Source: Nocardia seriolae NBRC 15557
GTDB lineage: Bacteria; Actinomycetota; Actinomycetes; Mycobacteriales; Mycobacteriaceae
NCBI RefSeq assembly: GCF_007990715.1
Contig: NZ_BJWY01000033.1
Span: forward strand, 1-55,902
Length of the DNA: 55,902 nt
Direction of reading: 5' to 3'
Each line of letters starts with the position of its first letter. The stretch's first letter is position 1. Below are positions 1 through 10,642 of the stretch, one piece after another. Position numbers and translations under genes: made by a program. The notes beneath the pieces were generated by a model that was given only the letters and a program-made list of their open reading frames with translations, made no database searches and was not told the DNA's origin.

Positions 1-172
1 AGTACTAACAGATGCGATAGCTTGAGATCTGGCCGAAAGGCAGGCGGTGACAGCCTGTGGAGATGGCGTAAGACCTCACCGGGTAAGCCCGGGCGGGCTG
101 CCAACGGTGAAGCAGGAAACCCGACCCGTGAGGGAAGGACTCCCGCGTCGAAAGATGGTGGGGGGATGTCAA
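1..172 (+). mobile_element. Right end of a TnpB-encoding IS (IS200/IS605 or IS607 type), partial
   Basis: This stretch ends in GGGGGGATGTCAA (160-172). From memory, that is the characteristic right-end sequence of actinobacterial and cyanobacterial IS elements carrying tnpB (commonly GGGGAGGATGTCAA). The rest of the element lies left of the window, so no transposase and no left end are visible. Frame 2 closes at 23-25. Frame 1 stays open to 249, but I cannot recognise TnpB residues in either. The boundary is placed after the AA at 171-172 because the next bases belong to the azoreductase gene on the other strand. IS605 versus IS607 cannot be decided here. Confidence 0.6.
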
Positions 173-188
173 TTCAGTACTCTTTGCC
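1..188 (+). ncRNA. TnpB guide RNA (omega RNA), 3' part plus guide
   Basis: The right end of tnpB-type IS elements is transcribed as the scaffold of an omega RNA, and the bases just outside the element form its guide. Stems visible here are GGCC-GAAA-GGC (32-42, a GNRA loop), CAGGC/GCCTG (43-57), CGGG-TAA-GCCCG (about 80-91) and a terminal stem pairing CTCCC (about 140-144) with the G run at 160-165. The segment AGCAGGAAACCCGACCC is also typical of this RNA class. The predicted guide starts at 173 (TTCAGTACTCTTTGCC) and reads into the 3' end of the azoreductase gene. The 5' end of the RNA is outside the window or near its edge. Confidence 0.55.
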
Positions 189-821
189 AAGTTGGCGGGC
201 GCTTACGAGAGCGGCGGTACAGGACTCGTCGTGTTGGCTGCGCAAGTGAGCCAGCGCCGGGTCCTGCCGCGAATTGACCAGTTCGGCATTGACGAAAACC
301 GTGTCGTCGACCGCGAAATGGCCGCTGAAGAAGTCGCGGAGGTAGCGCTCCTGGTAGTCGTAGACGGCCTTGGGCGCACCCGGCGAGTACGCCCCGCCGC
401 GCGCGGTGACGACCACGAAACGGGTGGGGGCCAGCGACATTCGCGGGAAGGTGACCTGATCCAGCCGCGCCTTGAGGGCGGCCGGGATCGAGTAGTTGTA
501 CATCGGCGTGCCGATGAGGATGACGTCGGCGGCGCGGGCCTGCGCCAGCAGTGGTTCGACGATCTCCCAGGCCGCCTGTTGCGCGGGCGAATTCACCAGT
601 TCGGGCAGCCGATCGAGGTCGGTGCGGCCGTGGGCGAGTACGCGGTCGCACAGCTCGGTCCAGCCCTCGCCGATGAAGGGGACGGGGTCGGCGGCCAGGT
701 CGCGGTGCAGGTAGCGGCCGTCGGGGTGCTCGGCGCGCCAGGCGTCGGCGAAGACGGCGCCGAGCAGGCGGCTGACCGAGTTGCGGCGGGCGCTGGCGTC
801 GAGGTGCAACAGCGTGGTCAT
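174..821 (-). CDS. azoR: FMN-dependent NADH-azoreductase / quinone reductase
   Basis: 215 residues, the usual size for AzoR/AcpD-type flavodoxin-fold reductases, which transfer two electrons from NAD(P)H to azo dyes or quinones. Visible motifs are an N-terminal FMN phosphate loop (LDASARRNSVSR), the family signature MYNYSIPAALKARLDQV near the middle, and a VVTARGGAYSPGAP loop. ATG at 821 is preferred because GGGAG lies 8 bases upstream; an in-frame ATG at 836 would overlap that site. The stop codon (174-176) lies immediately beside the IS right end, so the protein appears intact. It is divergent from a TetR gene across an 81-97 bp spacer with two palindromes, the classic layout of a repressor-controlled quinone-stress gene. 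Confidence 0.85.
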   Translation of the reverse strand: MTTLLHLDASARRNSVSRLLGAVFADAWRAEHPDGRYLHRDLAADPVPFIGEGWTELCDRVLAHGRTDLDRLPELVNSPAQQAAWEIVEPLLAQARAADVILIGTPMYNYSIPAALKARLDQVTFPRMSLAPTRFVVVTARGGAYSPGAPKAVYDYQERYLRDFFSGHFAVDDTVFVNAELVNSRQDPALAHLRSQHDESCTAALVSARQLGKEY

Positions 822-837
822 GATCGAATCTCCCATC

Positions 838-858
838 AAGTGGACAACTCGTCCGGTT
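838..858. promoter_or_regulatory. Putative TetR operator 1
   Basis: A 21-base site with core GGAC-AACTC-GTCC. It lies just upstream of the azoR start, and its sequence is repeated in reverse orientation at 880-900 with only the central three bases changed. Two matching palindromic sites between divergent azoR and tetR genes suggest autoregulatory TetR binding. Confidence 0.6.
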
Positions 859-879
859 ATCCGAGGTACGCTGGTCAAC

Positions 880-900
880 AACCGGACAGCTTGTCCACTT
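880..900. promoter_or_regulatory. Putative TetR operator 2
   Basis: Reverse complement of operator 1 except for the centre, with core GGACA-GCT-TGTCC. It sits 18 bases before the TetR gene start at 918. The centres of the two sites are 42 bp apart, four helical turns. Confidence 0.6.
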
Positions 901-917
901 ATTCCTCGGAGGCTACA

Positions 918-1532
918 GTGAGCTGCATGGATACCCCGGCCCTCGCACTGCTCGGCGACCGGTCCGCACCCGTCGAGCGCGCCGACGCGGCTCGCAATCG
1001 GGCCAAGGTGCTGGCGGCCGCGACGGAGTTGTTCGCGAGCCGCGATCCGCGCACGGTCACCATGGACGACATCGCCAAGGCCGCGGGCGTCGGACGCGGG
1101 ACGCTGTATCGCCGCTATCCCGATGTGGTGTCGATCGCCGTCGCGCTGCTGGACGAGCACGAACGGGCGCTACAGGAACAGCTGCTGCGCGGGGAACCAC
1201 CGCTCGGGCCGGGCGCGCCACCCGCGCGACGACTGGCCGCGTTCTACGCCGCGATGATCGAACTCCTGGAAACCCACGCCCATCTGGTACTCGGGGCGGA
1301 GACCGGCGGGGCCCGCTTCCGCACCGGGGCATATCAGTTCTGGGCGGTGCACGTGCGCACGATGCTGGTGGAAGCCGGTGTGGCCGAGCCAGATTCGCTC
1401 GTAGACGTCCTGCTGGCCCCACTCGCGGCGGAGGTCTACACGCACCAACGCGAGCGCGGACTGAGCTCCGAAGAGATCAAGTCCGCGCTCGCCGAGGTCG
1501 CGATCGGTGTTATCGGTACTGCCGCAGGCTGA
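918..1532 (+). CDS. TetR/AcrR family transcriptional regulator
   Basis: 204 residues. The N-terminal TetR DNA-binding domain is clear: NRAKVLAAATELFASRD, then TVTMDDIAKAAGVGRGTLYR with the family-typical GTLYRRYP end of the recognition helix. The C-terminal ligand domain is unspecific. GTG at 918 is chosen because GGAGG (908-912) lies 5 bases upstream; ATG at 927 is the alternative but would leave 14 bases. The protein probably represses itself and the divergent azoreductase through the two palindromes in the spacer. The inducer is unknown; a quinone or other electrophile would fit the target gene. Confidence 0.85.
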   Translation: MSCMDTPALALLGDRSAPVERADAARNRAKVLAAATELFASRDPRTVTMDDIAKAAGVGRGTLYRRYPDVVSIAVALLDEHERALQEQLLRGEPPLGPGAPPARRLAAFYAAMIELLETHAHLVLGAETGGARFRTGAYQFWAVHVRTMLVEAGVAEPDSLVDVLLAPLAAEVYTHQRERGLSSEEIKSALAEVAIGVIGTAAG

Positions 1533-1533
1533 T

Positions 1534-2382
1534 TCAGATCAGGTCGCGGCGGCGGATCAGCCACACCGTGCCCGCCGCGAACACCAGCACGTAAACGGCC
1601 AGCACCAGCAGGGATTCGCCGCGAGAGAGGATATTCAGCACCCCGGGCGTCGCGGGTCCGCCGACCGTGCGCAGTGAACCGGCCAGCGATCCGGCGGCCG
1701 TGCCCGGCAGATGGTCGGTCACCGCCTCGATGGGCGAGAAGATGGCGGCCACCCCGCGCAGCAGGTTCTCCACCACCAGCACCCACACCAGGCCCAGACC
1801 CACCGCCAGCGCCGGACCCCGCGCGATCGCACCGACCACCGCGCCCGCCAGCGTCCACATGCCCAGAATGGCCGTGCCCGAAGCGATTCCGAGCAGCATG
1901 TGCCCGGCCGACGGCAAGGCCAGGGACTGGCCCTCGGTGCCCGCGATGAGCGCCGCCACCCCGGTGTCGATCACGAAGGCCGCCAGCACCAGCGCGAAGA
2001 CCGTGAGCGCCAGGCTCAGCACCACCGCGCCGATCACGTGTACCCGCGCAGGCCCCTGGGTGAGCGCGGTTTTCCAGCTGCCCCAGCCGTAGCCGCTGCC
2101 CACCGCGAGCGCGCCCAGCACCAGCATGAGCGCGCCGCCGAACATGGCCATGCCCTGGGTGTACACCTCCGGCACGGAGGCCGGGAGCATCTGCTGGATC
2201 AGTGCGTCGCGCGGCAGGCCATTGGACATCCGGGTGGTGCTGCCGGTGCGGTAGGCCAGATAGTTGAACAGGTAGGCGAAGGTCAGGTTCAGCAGGATCC
2301 AGGTGCCGAGCACGATCCGGAAGGCGGGCCATTTGCGCAGCCGCAGCAGTTCGGCCCGGGTGCTCGCGAGCAGGTCGGTCAT
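1534..2382 (-). CDS. ABC transporter permease (ABC-2 type)
   Basis: 282 residues with about six hydrophobic segments: one near residues 20-40, then a block from about 85 to 205, and a last one near 255-275 followed by a positively charged end (WLIRRRDLI). This is the form of single-subunit ABC-2 permeases such as those of bacitracin/antimicrobial-peptide export or lantibiotic-immunity systems. Its start overlaps the stop of the upstream ATPase by four bases (ATGA), showing translational coupling. The stop is almost adjacent to the stop of the convergent TetR gene. Substrate unknown. Confidence 0.8.
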   Translation of the reverse strand: MTDLLASTRAELLRLRKWPAFRIVLGTWILLNLTFAYLFNYLAYRTGSTTRMSNGLPRDALIQQMLPASVPEVYTQGMAMFGGALMLVLGALAVGSGYGWGSWKTALTQGPARVHVIGAVVLSLALTVFALVLAAFVIDTGVAALIAGTEGQSLALPSAGHMLLGIASGTAILGMWTLAGAVVGAIARGPALAVGLGLVWVLVVENLLRGVAAIFSPIEAVTDHLPGTAAGSLAGSLRTVGGPATPGVLNILSRGESLLVLAVYVLVFAAGTVWLIRRRDLI

Positions 2383-3275
2383 TTCGCCGTCTCCGTCATT
2401 TCGAAAAACACTTCTTCCAAGGACTTTTCATCGCTGCGCAGCTCGAACAGCTGCGCACCCGACGCGATCACCGCCCGCGCCACCGCGGGTGCTTGTTCGG
2501 CCCCGGCGTCGACGCGAATACCGTTGGCGGTCAACATCGCCGACCGCTCCCCCACCACCGCGCGCACCGCCGGGAACGCCACCTCGGCCGGCTCGGCCCG
2601 CACCAGAAGCGATGCGGCACCCCGCAATTCGCGCACCGTGGACTCGACCAGCAGTCGCCCGCCGGAGATCACGCCGACGCGATCACAGATCTCCTGCACC
2701 TCACTGAGCAGGTGACTGGACAGCACGACGGTGTGCCCGTCGGCGGCGAGTCCGGTGATGAGCTCCCGCATCTCGGCCATGCCGGCCGGATCCAGGCCAT
2801 TGGTGGGTTCGTCGAGAATCAGCAGGTCGGGGTGACCGAGCAGGGCGGCCGCGACACCGAGGCGCTGCTTCATGCCGAGCGAGTAGGTGCGAAATCTGTC
2901 CTTGCCGCGGGCGCTCAGGGCGACCCGGTCCAGGGCCTCGGCGACCGCGTCGTCGCCGACTCCCCGATAGCGGGCCAGGACGCGCAGGTTGTCCCGACCC
3001 GAGAGATAGGGGTAGAAGCCGGGGCCCTCGATGAGAACTCCCATGCGGCGCAGGGCATCCGGATCACCGGGCGTGGTGCCGAGCACCGTGGCGGTGCCGG
3101 ACGACGGGCGGATCAGGCCGACGAGCATGCGCAGCGTCGTGGTCTTGCCCGCGCCGTTCGGGCCCAGGAAACCGTAGATCTCACCGCGGCGGACGCTCAT
3201 GCTCACGGCGTCCACGGCGGTGTGGGAGCCATATCGTTTGGTCAACCGGTCGGTGACTACGATCGCTTCGTTCAT
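2379..3275 (-). CDS. ABC transporter ATP-binding protein
   Basis: 298 residues. It has Walker A GPNGAGKTTT near residue 35-45, signature YSLGMKQRLGVAAALLG, Walker B LLILDEPTNGLDP and the switch histidine in VVLSSHLLSEV. Domain order and the C-terminal extension are typical of the DrrA/CcmA-type exporter ATPases that pair with ABC-2 permeases. ATG at 3275 (MNEAIVV) places the family start correctly; a GTG-type extension to 3311 is open but lacks support. Its stop overlaps the permease start. It is divergent from a sensor kinase, and such kinase/regulator pairs commonly control adjacent exporters. Confidence 0.88.
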   Translation of the reverse strand: MNEAIVVTDRLTKRYGSHTAVDAVSMSVRRGEIYGFLGPNGAGKTTTLRMLVGLIRPSSGTATVLGTTPGDPDALRRMGVLIEGPGFYPYLSGRDNLRVLARYRGVGDDAVAEALDRVALSARGKDRFRTYSLGMKQRLGVAAALLGHPDLLILDEPTNGLDPAGMAEMRELITGLAADGHTVVLSSHLLSEVQEICDRVGVISGGRLLVESTVRELRGAASLLVRAEPAEVAFPAVRAVVGERSAMLTANGIRVDAGAEQAPAVARAVIASGAQLFELRSDEKSLEEVFFEMTETAK

Positions 3276-3400
3276 GGCTTCAACGATCCGCTCCGGGCCT
3301 GCCGAAACCATCCGTCACGGCGCGCGATCCGGCGTACGTATCGGGACGTATTTCGGCGCGACACCCTGCCGCGGCCCGCGTACGGCGCTACGGTGCAGCT

Positions 3401-4627
3401 ATGGACTTTCGCGGGGGAAGGCTCGGGCGGCGCGATGTGCTCCCGGCAGTGGCGGTGGGGGCGATACAACTCGGCTTCGGCACCCTGGCCAACCACCATC
3501 AGAGCGTGGTCCGCGACCTCGACGCCTTCGGATACGTGCTGCTCGCGGCCGGTCCGGTGCTGCTGGTGCTGCGGCATCGATACCCGCTGCAGGTGTTCTA
3601 CGGCACGCTCGCCGCCGCCTCTGCGTACCTGCTGGCCGGTTACGGGTACGGGCCGATCTTCGTCTCGCTCGTCGTCGCTTTCATGACCGCGGCCATCATC
3701 GGATCCCGTTGGTACACATACCCGTTCGTCGCTGTCGGCTACCTGCTGCTGGTGTGGCCGGTGCCGGGCTGGCGCGGCTACGAGACCTCCGCCTGGCAGG
3801 AATTCGGCTTGCTCGCCTGGCTTTTCGTGCTCGCGGCGGGGGCCGAGGGCATCCGGCAGCGCGCCGCCGCCGTCACCGCCCGCAGGCAGCGGGCCGAATC
3901 GGCGCGGCGCAGCGAGCAGGCGCAGCGCGAACGCGAACAGGCCCAGCGCGCACTGGAATCGGCCGAACGCGAGCAGCGGGTGACCGAGGAGCGCCTGGCC
4001 ATCGCGCGGGAACTGCACGATGTGCTCGCGCACAGCCTCTCGCTGATCAATGTGCAGTCCTCGGTGGCGCTGGAACTGCTCGACCGCAAGCCGGAGCAGG
4101 CCGCGACCGCGCTGGCCGCCATCAAGTCCGCCAGCAAGGACGCGCTCGGCGAGGTGAACGCGCTGCTGCGCTCGATCCGCGGCGGCACCGCCACCGTGGC
4201 CGCGCCCACCGCGCCCACCATCGGCATCACCGATCTCGACAAGCTCACCGGACCGGCCCGGGCCGCCGGACTCGTGGTGCACACCATGGTGACCGGCGGC
4301 CCGCGCCGGCTGCCCGCCGTGGTGGATGTGGCCGCCGCGCGCATCGTGCAGGAGTCGCTCACCAATGTGGTGCGACACGCGCCCGGCGCGAGCGTACTGG
4401 TCACCGTGCACTACGCGACCGAGCGGCTGCAGCTCACCATCGACAACACCCGGCCCACCCGCCAGCCCGCCCCGCAGTCACCGACCGGCGGCCACGGCAT
4501 CACCGGCATGACCGAACGCGCGCACGCGCTGGGCGGGAATCTGTCCGCGGAACCCAAGGCGGACGGCGGCTTCCGGGTCCGGGCCCGGCTGCCCACCCAC
4601 CTGGCCCGGCCCGAACCGGCTGCGTAA
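3401..4627 (+). CDS. Sensor histidine kinase (HisKA_3/NarL-type)
   Basis: 408 residues. Four or five membrane helices fill residues 15-150, followed by a charged, probably coiled-coil linker at 155-200. The phosphoacceptor His is H206 in ARELHDVLAHSLS. The ATP-binding domain shows the N box (QESLTNVVRHAPG) and a glycine motif (GGHGITGMTERAHALGG). This is the DesK-like kinase class that signals to LuxR-type response regulators, and such a gene follows 27 bases downstream. With the divergent ABC exporter it probably forms a sensing and efflux module; the signal is not evident. Confidence 0.88.
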   Translation: MDFRGGRLGRRDVLPAVAVGAIQLGFGTLANHHQSVVRDLDAFGYVLLAAGPVLLVLRHRYPLQVFYGTLAAASAYLLAGYGYGPIFVSLVVAFMTAAIIGSRWYTYPFVAVGYLLLVWPVPGWRGYETSAWQEFGLLAWLFVLAAGAEGIRQRAAAVTARRQRAESARRSEQAQREREQAQRALESAEREQRVTEERLAIARELHDVLAHSLSLINVQSSVALELLDRKPEQAATALAAIKSASKDALGEVNALLRSIRGGTATVAAPTAPTIGITDLDKLTGPARAAGLVVHTMVTGGPRRLPAVVDVAAARIVQESLTNVVRHAPGASVLVTVHYATERLQLTIDNTRPTRQPAPQSPTGGHGITGMTERAHALGGNLSAEPKADGGFRVRARLPTHLARPEPAA

Positions 4628-4654
4628 GTTGATGATTCGGCCGCGGGAGGCGTG

Positions 4655-5317
4655 ATGGGAATTCGGGTGGTGATCGCCGACGATCAGGCGCTGGTGCGCG
4701 CGGGCTTCGTCGCCCTGCTCGGCGCGCAGGACGATATCGAGGTGGTAGGCGAGGCCGACGATGGCGAGCAGGCCGTCGATCTGGCCCGCGACCTGCGCCC
4801 CGACGTCGTGCTCATGGACATCCGCATGCCGGTCCTGGACGGGCTGGCGGCCACCCGCGCCATTGCCGCCGATCCCGCCCTGGCCGCGGTCAAGGTGGTC
4901 GTGCTGACCACCTTCGAACTCGACGAATACGTCTTCGAGGCGATGCGGGCGGGCGCGACCGGCTTCCTCGTCAAGCACACCGAACCCGCCGACCTGGTCA
5001 AGGCCGTCCGCGTGGTCGCGGGCGGCGACGCCCTGCTCTCCCCCAGCGTCACCAGGCGCCTGGTCGCCGAATTCGCCACCCACGCCAAACCCGCTCCCGC
5101 GGCGGAGTTCTCCGAACTCACCGACCGCGAACGCGAGGTCATGGCCCTGGTCGCCGAGGGCCTCACCAATGCCGAAATCGCCGAGCGCCTCTACATGAGC
5201 CCCGCCACCGCCCGCACCCACGTCAGCCGGATCCTGGTCAAACTGGGCGCCCGCGACCGCACCCAACTCGTCGTCATGGCCTACGAATCCGGCCTGGTCC
5301 GCCCGGGCTGGCAGTAG
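4655..5317 (+). CDS. NarL/FixJ-family response regulator
   Basis: 220 residues. The receiver domain has the acidic pair DD at residues 9-10, the phosphoacceptor Asp at about residue 55 in VVLMDIRMPVLDG, the conserved Thr in VVLTTFE and Lys in FLVKH. The C-terminal LuxR HTH is ELTDREREVMALVAEGLTNA with ATARTHVSRILVKL. ATG at 4655 lies 4 bases after GGGAGG (4645-4650); GTG at 4652 would leave only one base. It forms an operon with the upstream histidine kinase and probably regulates the divergent ABC genes. Confidence 0.9.
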   Translation: MGIRVVIADDQALVRAGFVALLGAQDDIEVVGEADDGEQAVDLARDLRPDVVLMDIRMPVLDGLAATRAIAADPALAAVKVVVLTTFELDEYVFEAMRAGATGFLVKHTEPADLVKAVRVVAGGDALLSPSVTRRLVAEFATHAKPAPAAEFSELTDREREVMALVAEGLTNAEIAERLYMSPATARTHVSRILVKLGARDRTQLVVMAYESGLVRPGWQ

Positions 5318-5327
5318 CCGAGGCGGA

Positions 5328-5837
5328 TCAGAAGCTGCTCCAGTACTGCTGAACCACGTAGCTGACCACGAGACCCCGCTTCGCCTGTGGATCGTCGATC
5401 ACCGTGACCACCTCGCGCGCCAGATCGATCTTCGTCCCGTCCTCGGCGACGAACTGCTGACTGTTGGCCGTGAAGGTGAAGAATCGCGCCTCGAATGGCT
5501 GGGCCCGCAAACGCGGTGCGGCGACCCGCAATACGCGGTCGGCCCCGGACCGCTCGCAGACCGCGTAACGCTCGGTGCTGTCGGTCAGTGCGGCGATCAA
5601 CAGCACCGGCCGCTCACCGTTGCCCGCGCAGCGCGCGAAGGAATTCGACCAGCCCCGCGCGTCCGCGTCAGCGGGCAGCGCGCCACTGGTCGTGGGCGCG
5701 GGCAGCGTCGTGGTCACGGTCGTGGTGGCCTTGGCCGGGGCCGCCGACGGCGTGGTCTCGTCCCCCGAGCACGCCGCCGTCGACGCCAGAAGTGCGAGCC
5801 CGGCCAGCGCCGGAAACCAGGACCGAACCGAGATCAC
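5328..5837 (-). CDS. Putative secreted lipoprotein, function unknown
   Basis: About 169 residues if GTG at 5837 starts it, which gives a compact signal peptide ending in the lipobox LASTAAC; the frame is open to 5879. After the lipidated Cys comes a Thr/Pro/Ala-rich linker and a small domain with two Cys (FARCAGNGERP and YAVCERSG) that may form a disulfide. No family was recognised. It is transcribed convergently to the response regulator. Exported mycobacterial and nocardial lipoproteins of this size are frequent and mostly uncharacterised. Confidence 0.65.
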   Translation of the reverse strand: MISVRSWFPALAGLALLASTAACSGDETTPSAAPAKATTTVTTTLPAPTTSGALPADADARGWSNSFARCAGNGERPVLLIAALTDSTERYAVCERSGADRVLRVAAPRLRAQPFEARFFTFTANSQQFVAEDGTKIDLAREVVTVIDDPQAKRGLVVSYVVQQYWSSF

Positions 5838-5913
5838 CGAAGCAGGGTAGCAACCTGACAGAACTGCCGAATCGGTCACCGATTCGGTCGGGGTTCCATC
5901 CTCCCGCCTCCGG

Positions 5914-6813
5914 TCAGCGACCGAACTCCGCGACCGCCGGGACCACCTCGCGGCCCAGGACCTCCAGCGGCGAGATGTCGTCCACGCCCGCCACCCGGGC
6001 GATGACCAGATCGATGCCCATGTCCGCCAGCCACTTCAATTGGCCCAGTACCTGGGCGACGCCGCCGCCGGTCGGTCCGGGATCGACGACGAAGACGCAG
6101 CTCTTGCGGATCTCGCGCGGGTCGCGGCCGATCTCGCCGCACAGCCGGTTCAGCAGGTCGAGCTTGGCGGGGAGATCCGGGCCGGGCCGCAGGCTCGCCA
6201 CGTCCGCGTAGCGCGCCACCAGCGGCAGCGTGCGCCGCTCACCGTCGCCGCCGATGAGGATGGGCGGGCGCGGACGCCGCGGGGAGGTCCGCAGGACCTG
6301 CGGGGCGTTCAAGGGACGCTGCACATGAAAGTGCTTGCCGGACACCGGTTCCGACGCACCCCGCGCGTCCGACCACATGGCTTCGCAGATGCGCAGCGTC
6401 TCCTCCAGCATTTCGTAGCGCTCGCGCAGCGGCGGGAACGGCAGGCCGTAGCCCTCCACGTCCCCGGTGGAGGTGCCCGCCCCGATACCCAGCCAGGCCC
6501 GGCCGCCCGACAGCACGTCCAGGGTGCCGACCAGCTTCGCGAGCATGGCCGGATGCCGGTAGTGCACGCCCGACACCAGCGCGGTCAGCTCCACCCGCGC
6601 GGTGTGCGCGGCGATGAACGACAGCGTCGAATACGCCTCCAGCACATTCTGTTCCACCCGCCCCAGCCACGGGCTCTGCCAGAGGTGATCGCCCACGGCG
6701 ATGACCGAGAACCCGCTGTCCTCGGCCGTGCGGACCACCTCTGCCAGGCGCGGTCCGATCAGCTCCGAAGGGGTGTCGAGGGCGAAGTTCGTCAGATGCA
6801 ATCCGAGTTCCAT
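5914..6813 (-). CDS. LLM-class F420-dependent oxidoreductase
   Basis: 299 residues, a luciferase-like monooxygenase fold used in Mycobacteriales with the deazaflavin F420. Typical segments are the N-terminal strand ELGLHLTNFA, AEDSGFSVIAVGDHLWQ, LVSGVHYRHPAMLAK, GRAWLGIGAGT and a PPILIGGDGERRTL loop. ATG at 6813 is chosen because GGAGG lies about 9 bases upstream; the frame is open to 6864. Substrate cannot be inferred. It lies in the same direction as the PhyH-like gene upstream, with a 76-base gap. Confidence 0.82.
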   Translation of the reverse strand: MELGLHLTNFALDTPSELIGPRLAEVVRTAEDSGFSVIAVGDHLWQSPWLGRVEQNVLEAYSTLSFIAAHTARVELTALVSGVHYRHPAMLAKLVGTLDVLSGGRAWLGIGAGTSTGDVEGYGLPFPPLRERYEMLEETLRICEAMWSDARGASEPVSGKHFHVQRPLNAPQVLRTSPRRPRPPILIGGDGERRTLPLVARYADVASLRPGPDLPAKLDLLNRLCGEIGRDPREIRKSCVFVVDPGPTGGGVAQVLGQLKWLADMGIDLVIARVAGVDDISPLEVLGREVVPAVAEFGR

Positions 6814-6889
6814 GGCACTCACCCTCCGCCCTTCGGCAGCGCGAATCATCCGTCCGGAGAACACATCCGATGTACGTCCGGGCGCGTAG

Positions 6890-7678
6890 TCAGCGCGGTA
6901 CCCCTACCTCCAGGCCCCGCCGGATCGCCTGTTCCACCGGTGAATACGCGCCGTCCGGGCGGTCCAGGACGCAGGGTTCGCGCGACAGCAGCGGGGGCTG
7001 GGCCATGAACCGTGGGCGGCCGACCAGGTTGGGCTGGGCGGCGTGGATGAGGAAGGGGTGGCAGAGGTAGACGTCGCCCGCCTTGCCGGTGGCGAGGGTC
7101 TCCGGCAGATCGCCGGTGGCGGTGTAGAAGTCGGCCAGGTCGAACATGGTGGTGCCCGCCTCGCCGAAGGGCTCCAGTTCCCGGGCCAGGCGCAGATGCG
7201 AACCCACGCGGATGCGGGTGGGCGCGTCGTCGGCGTCCACATCCGAGAAGAGGAACAGCATGAGCAGGGAACGGCCCTTGGAGAAGACGTTCACCCGCCA
7301 GCTCAGGTAGTCGTCGCGCGCGGCATCACCGGGGAAGCTGACATCGACGTGCCAGCCCGCATCGCCCGGCGACTCCGGGCTGGGGAAGCGAATCGGCCAG
7401 CTGCCCAGGCTGATCCGGGGCAGCCAACGACCGGGACCGGCCAGTTGGTCGTAGGCCTCGCGCAGGACGGGAGCGGTGACGGCCCGGGTGAAGGGCTCCT
7501 CGGCGTGGTCCCAGAGCCGGATGACGGGCTGGGTCCAGGACGCCGGATCATCCGGATCGCAACCGGTTTCGCGCCAGAGGATCTCGCGCCCGGCGGCCGC
7601 GGTCTCGGCGCCGAAGGCCCCTTCGACCTTCACGAATCCGTCGGTGATGAAGTCGGAGATCTGCGTGTCGGTAAGCAT
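6890..7678 (-). CDS. Phytanoyl-CoA dioxygenase family (PhyH) protein
   Basis: 262 residues, Fe(II)/2-oxoglutarate-dependent oxygenase family. The iron ligands are visible as HVD in GWHVDVSFPG and a distal His in CHPFLIHAAQPN, with the 2-oxoglutarate-binding Arg likely in NLVGRPRF. ATG at 7678 follows a GAAGGAAAGC ribosome site; the frame extends to 7750 without other support. A strong hairpin at 7755-7794 isolates it from clpC. Substrate unknown; members hydroxylate diverse small molecules. Confidence 0.8.
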   Translation of the reverse strand: MLTDTQISDFITDGFVKVEGAFGAETAAAGREILWRETGCDPDDPASWTQPVIRLWDHAEEPFTRAVTAPVLREAYDQLAGPGRWLPRISLGSWPIRFPSPESPGDAGWHVDVSFPGDAARDDYLSWRVNVFSKGRSLLMLFLFSDVDADDAPTRIRVGSHLRLARELEPFGEAGTTMFDLADFYTATGDLPETLATGKAGDVYLCHPFLIHAAQPNLVGRPRFMAQPPLLSREPCVLDRPDGAYSPVEQAIRRGLEVGVPR

Positions 7679-7754
7679 GCTTTCCTTCCGTTCGATCCTC
7701 CGAGCATCGACGACTTCGGGATCGCGCCGCCACCGATTTTCTTGCCGCACAAAG

Positions 7755-7794
7755 CGGAAGCCCCGCCCCTCCCGAAGGAGAAGCGGGGCTTCCG
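7755..7794 (-). terminator. Rho-independent terminator of clpC
   Basis: A perfect 12-bp stem (CGGAAGCCCCGC, 7755-7766, with its complement at 7783-7794) and a 16-base loop, 17 bases beyond the clpC stop. On the minus strand the stem is followed by CTTTGT, a weak U run. Confidence 0.75.
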
Positions 7795-7810
7795 TTGTCT
7801 CGCTGAGCCT

Positions 7811-10369
<2,559 letters not shown>

Positions 10370-10592
10370 CGCTCCCTCACTCTCCTGCTCCGCCATCTAC
10401 GGCATCCGGCGCTTCAGACCCTGTGCTGCCCTTCTGGTCGCCAGCCTGCCATGAAGCCCTGGGGTTGCATCCCCCGACTCCACTCTAGTTGCCGGGGGTC
10501 ACGCACGTCCGCCGTCCACCCTATTGCGAACCGGCCTCAGTACGACTCATTCAGTCATAACGGGGCAGTTGCGCGCACCGTTTCCATTCCGG

Positions 10593-10610
10593 CTACGCCC
10601 ACAGCGAACA
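10593..10610 (-). promoter_or_regulatory. Candidate ClgR-binding site upstream of clpC1
   Basis: On the minus strand, TGTTCGCTGTGGGCGTAG matches the Corynebacterium ClgR consensus (WNNWCGCYNANRGCGWWS, recalled) at all specified positions but one. It lies 224 bases before the clpC1 start. The rest of the 273-bp gap (10370-10642) shows no gene; a possible -10 TAGAGT lies near 10490 on the minus strand. Confidence 0.45.
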
Positions 10611-10642
10611 CGCCGGTCAGTCCCTGAAACCGGGCGATCGGT

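Noticed and set aside
1..172. Group II intron or CRISPR-related RNA at the left end
   Set aside because: No intron domain V or repeated spacers; the GGATGTCAA end fits a TnpB-type element better.
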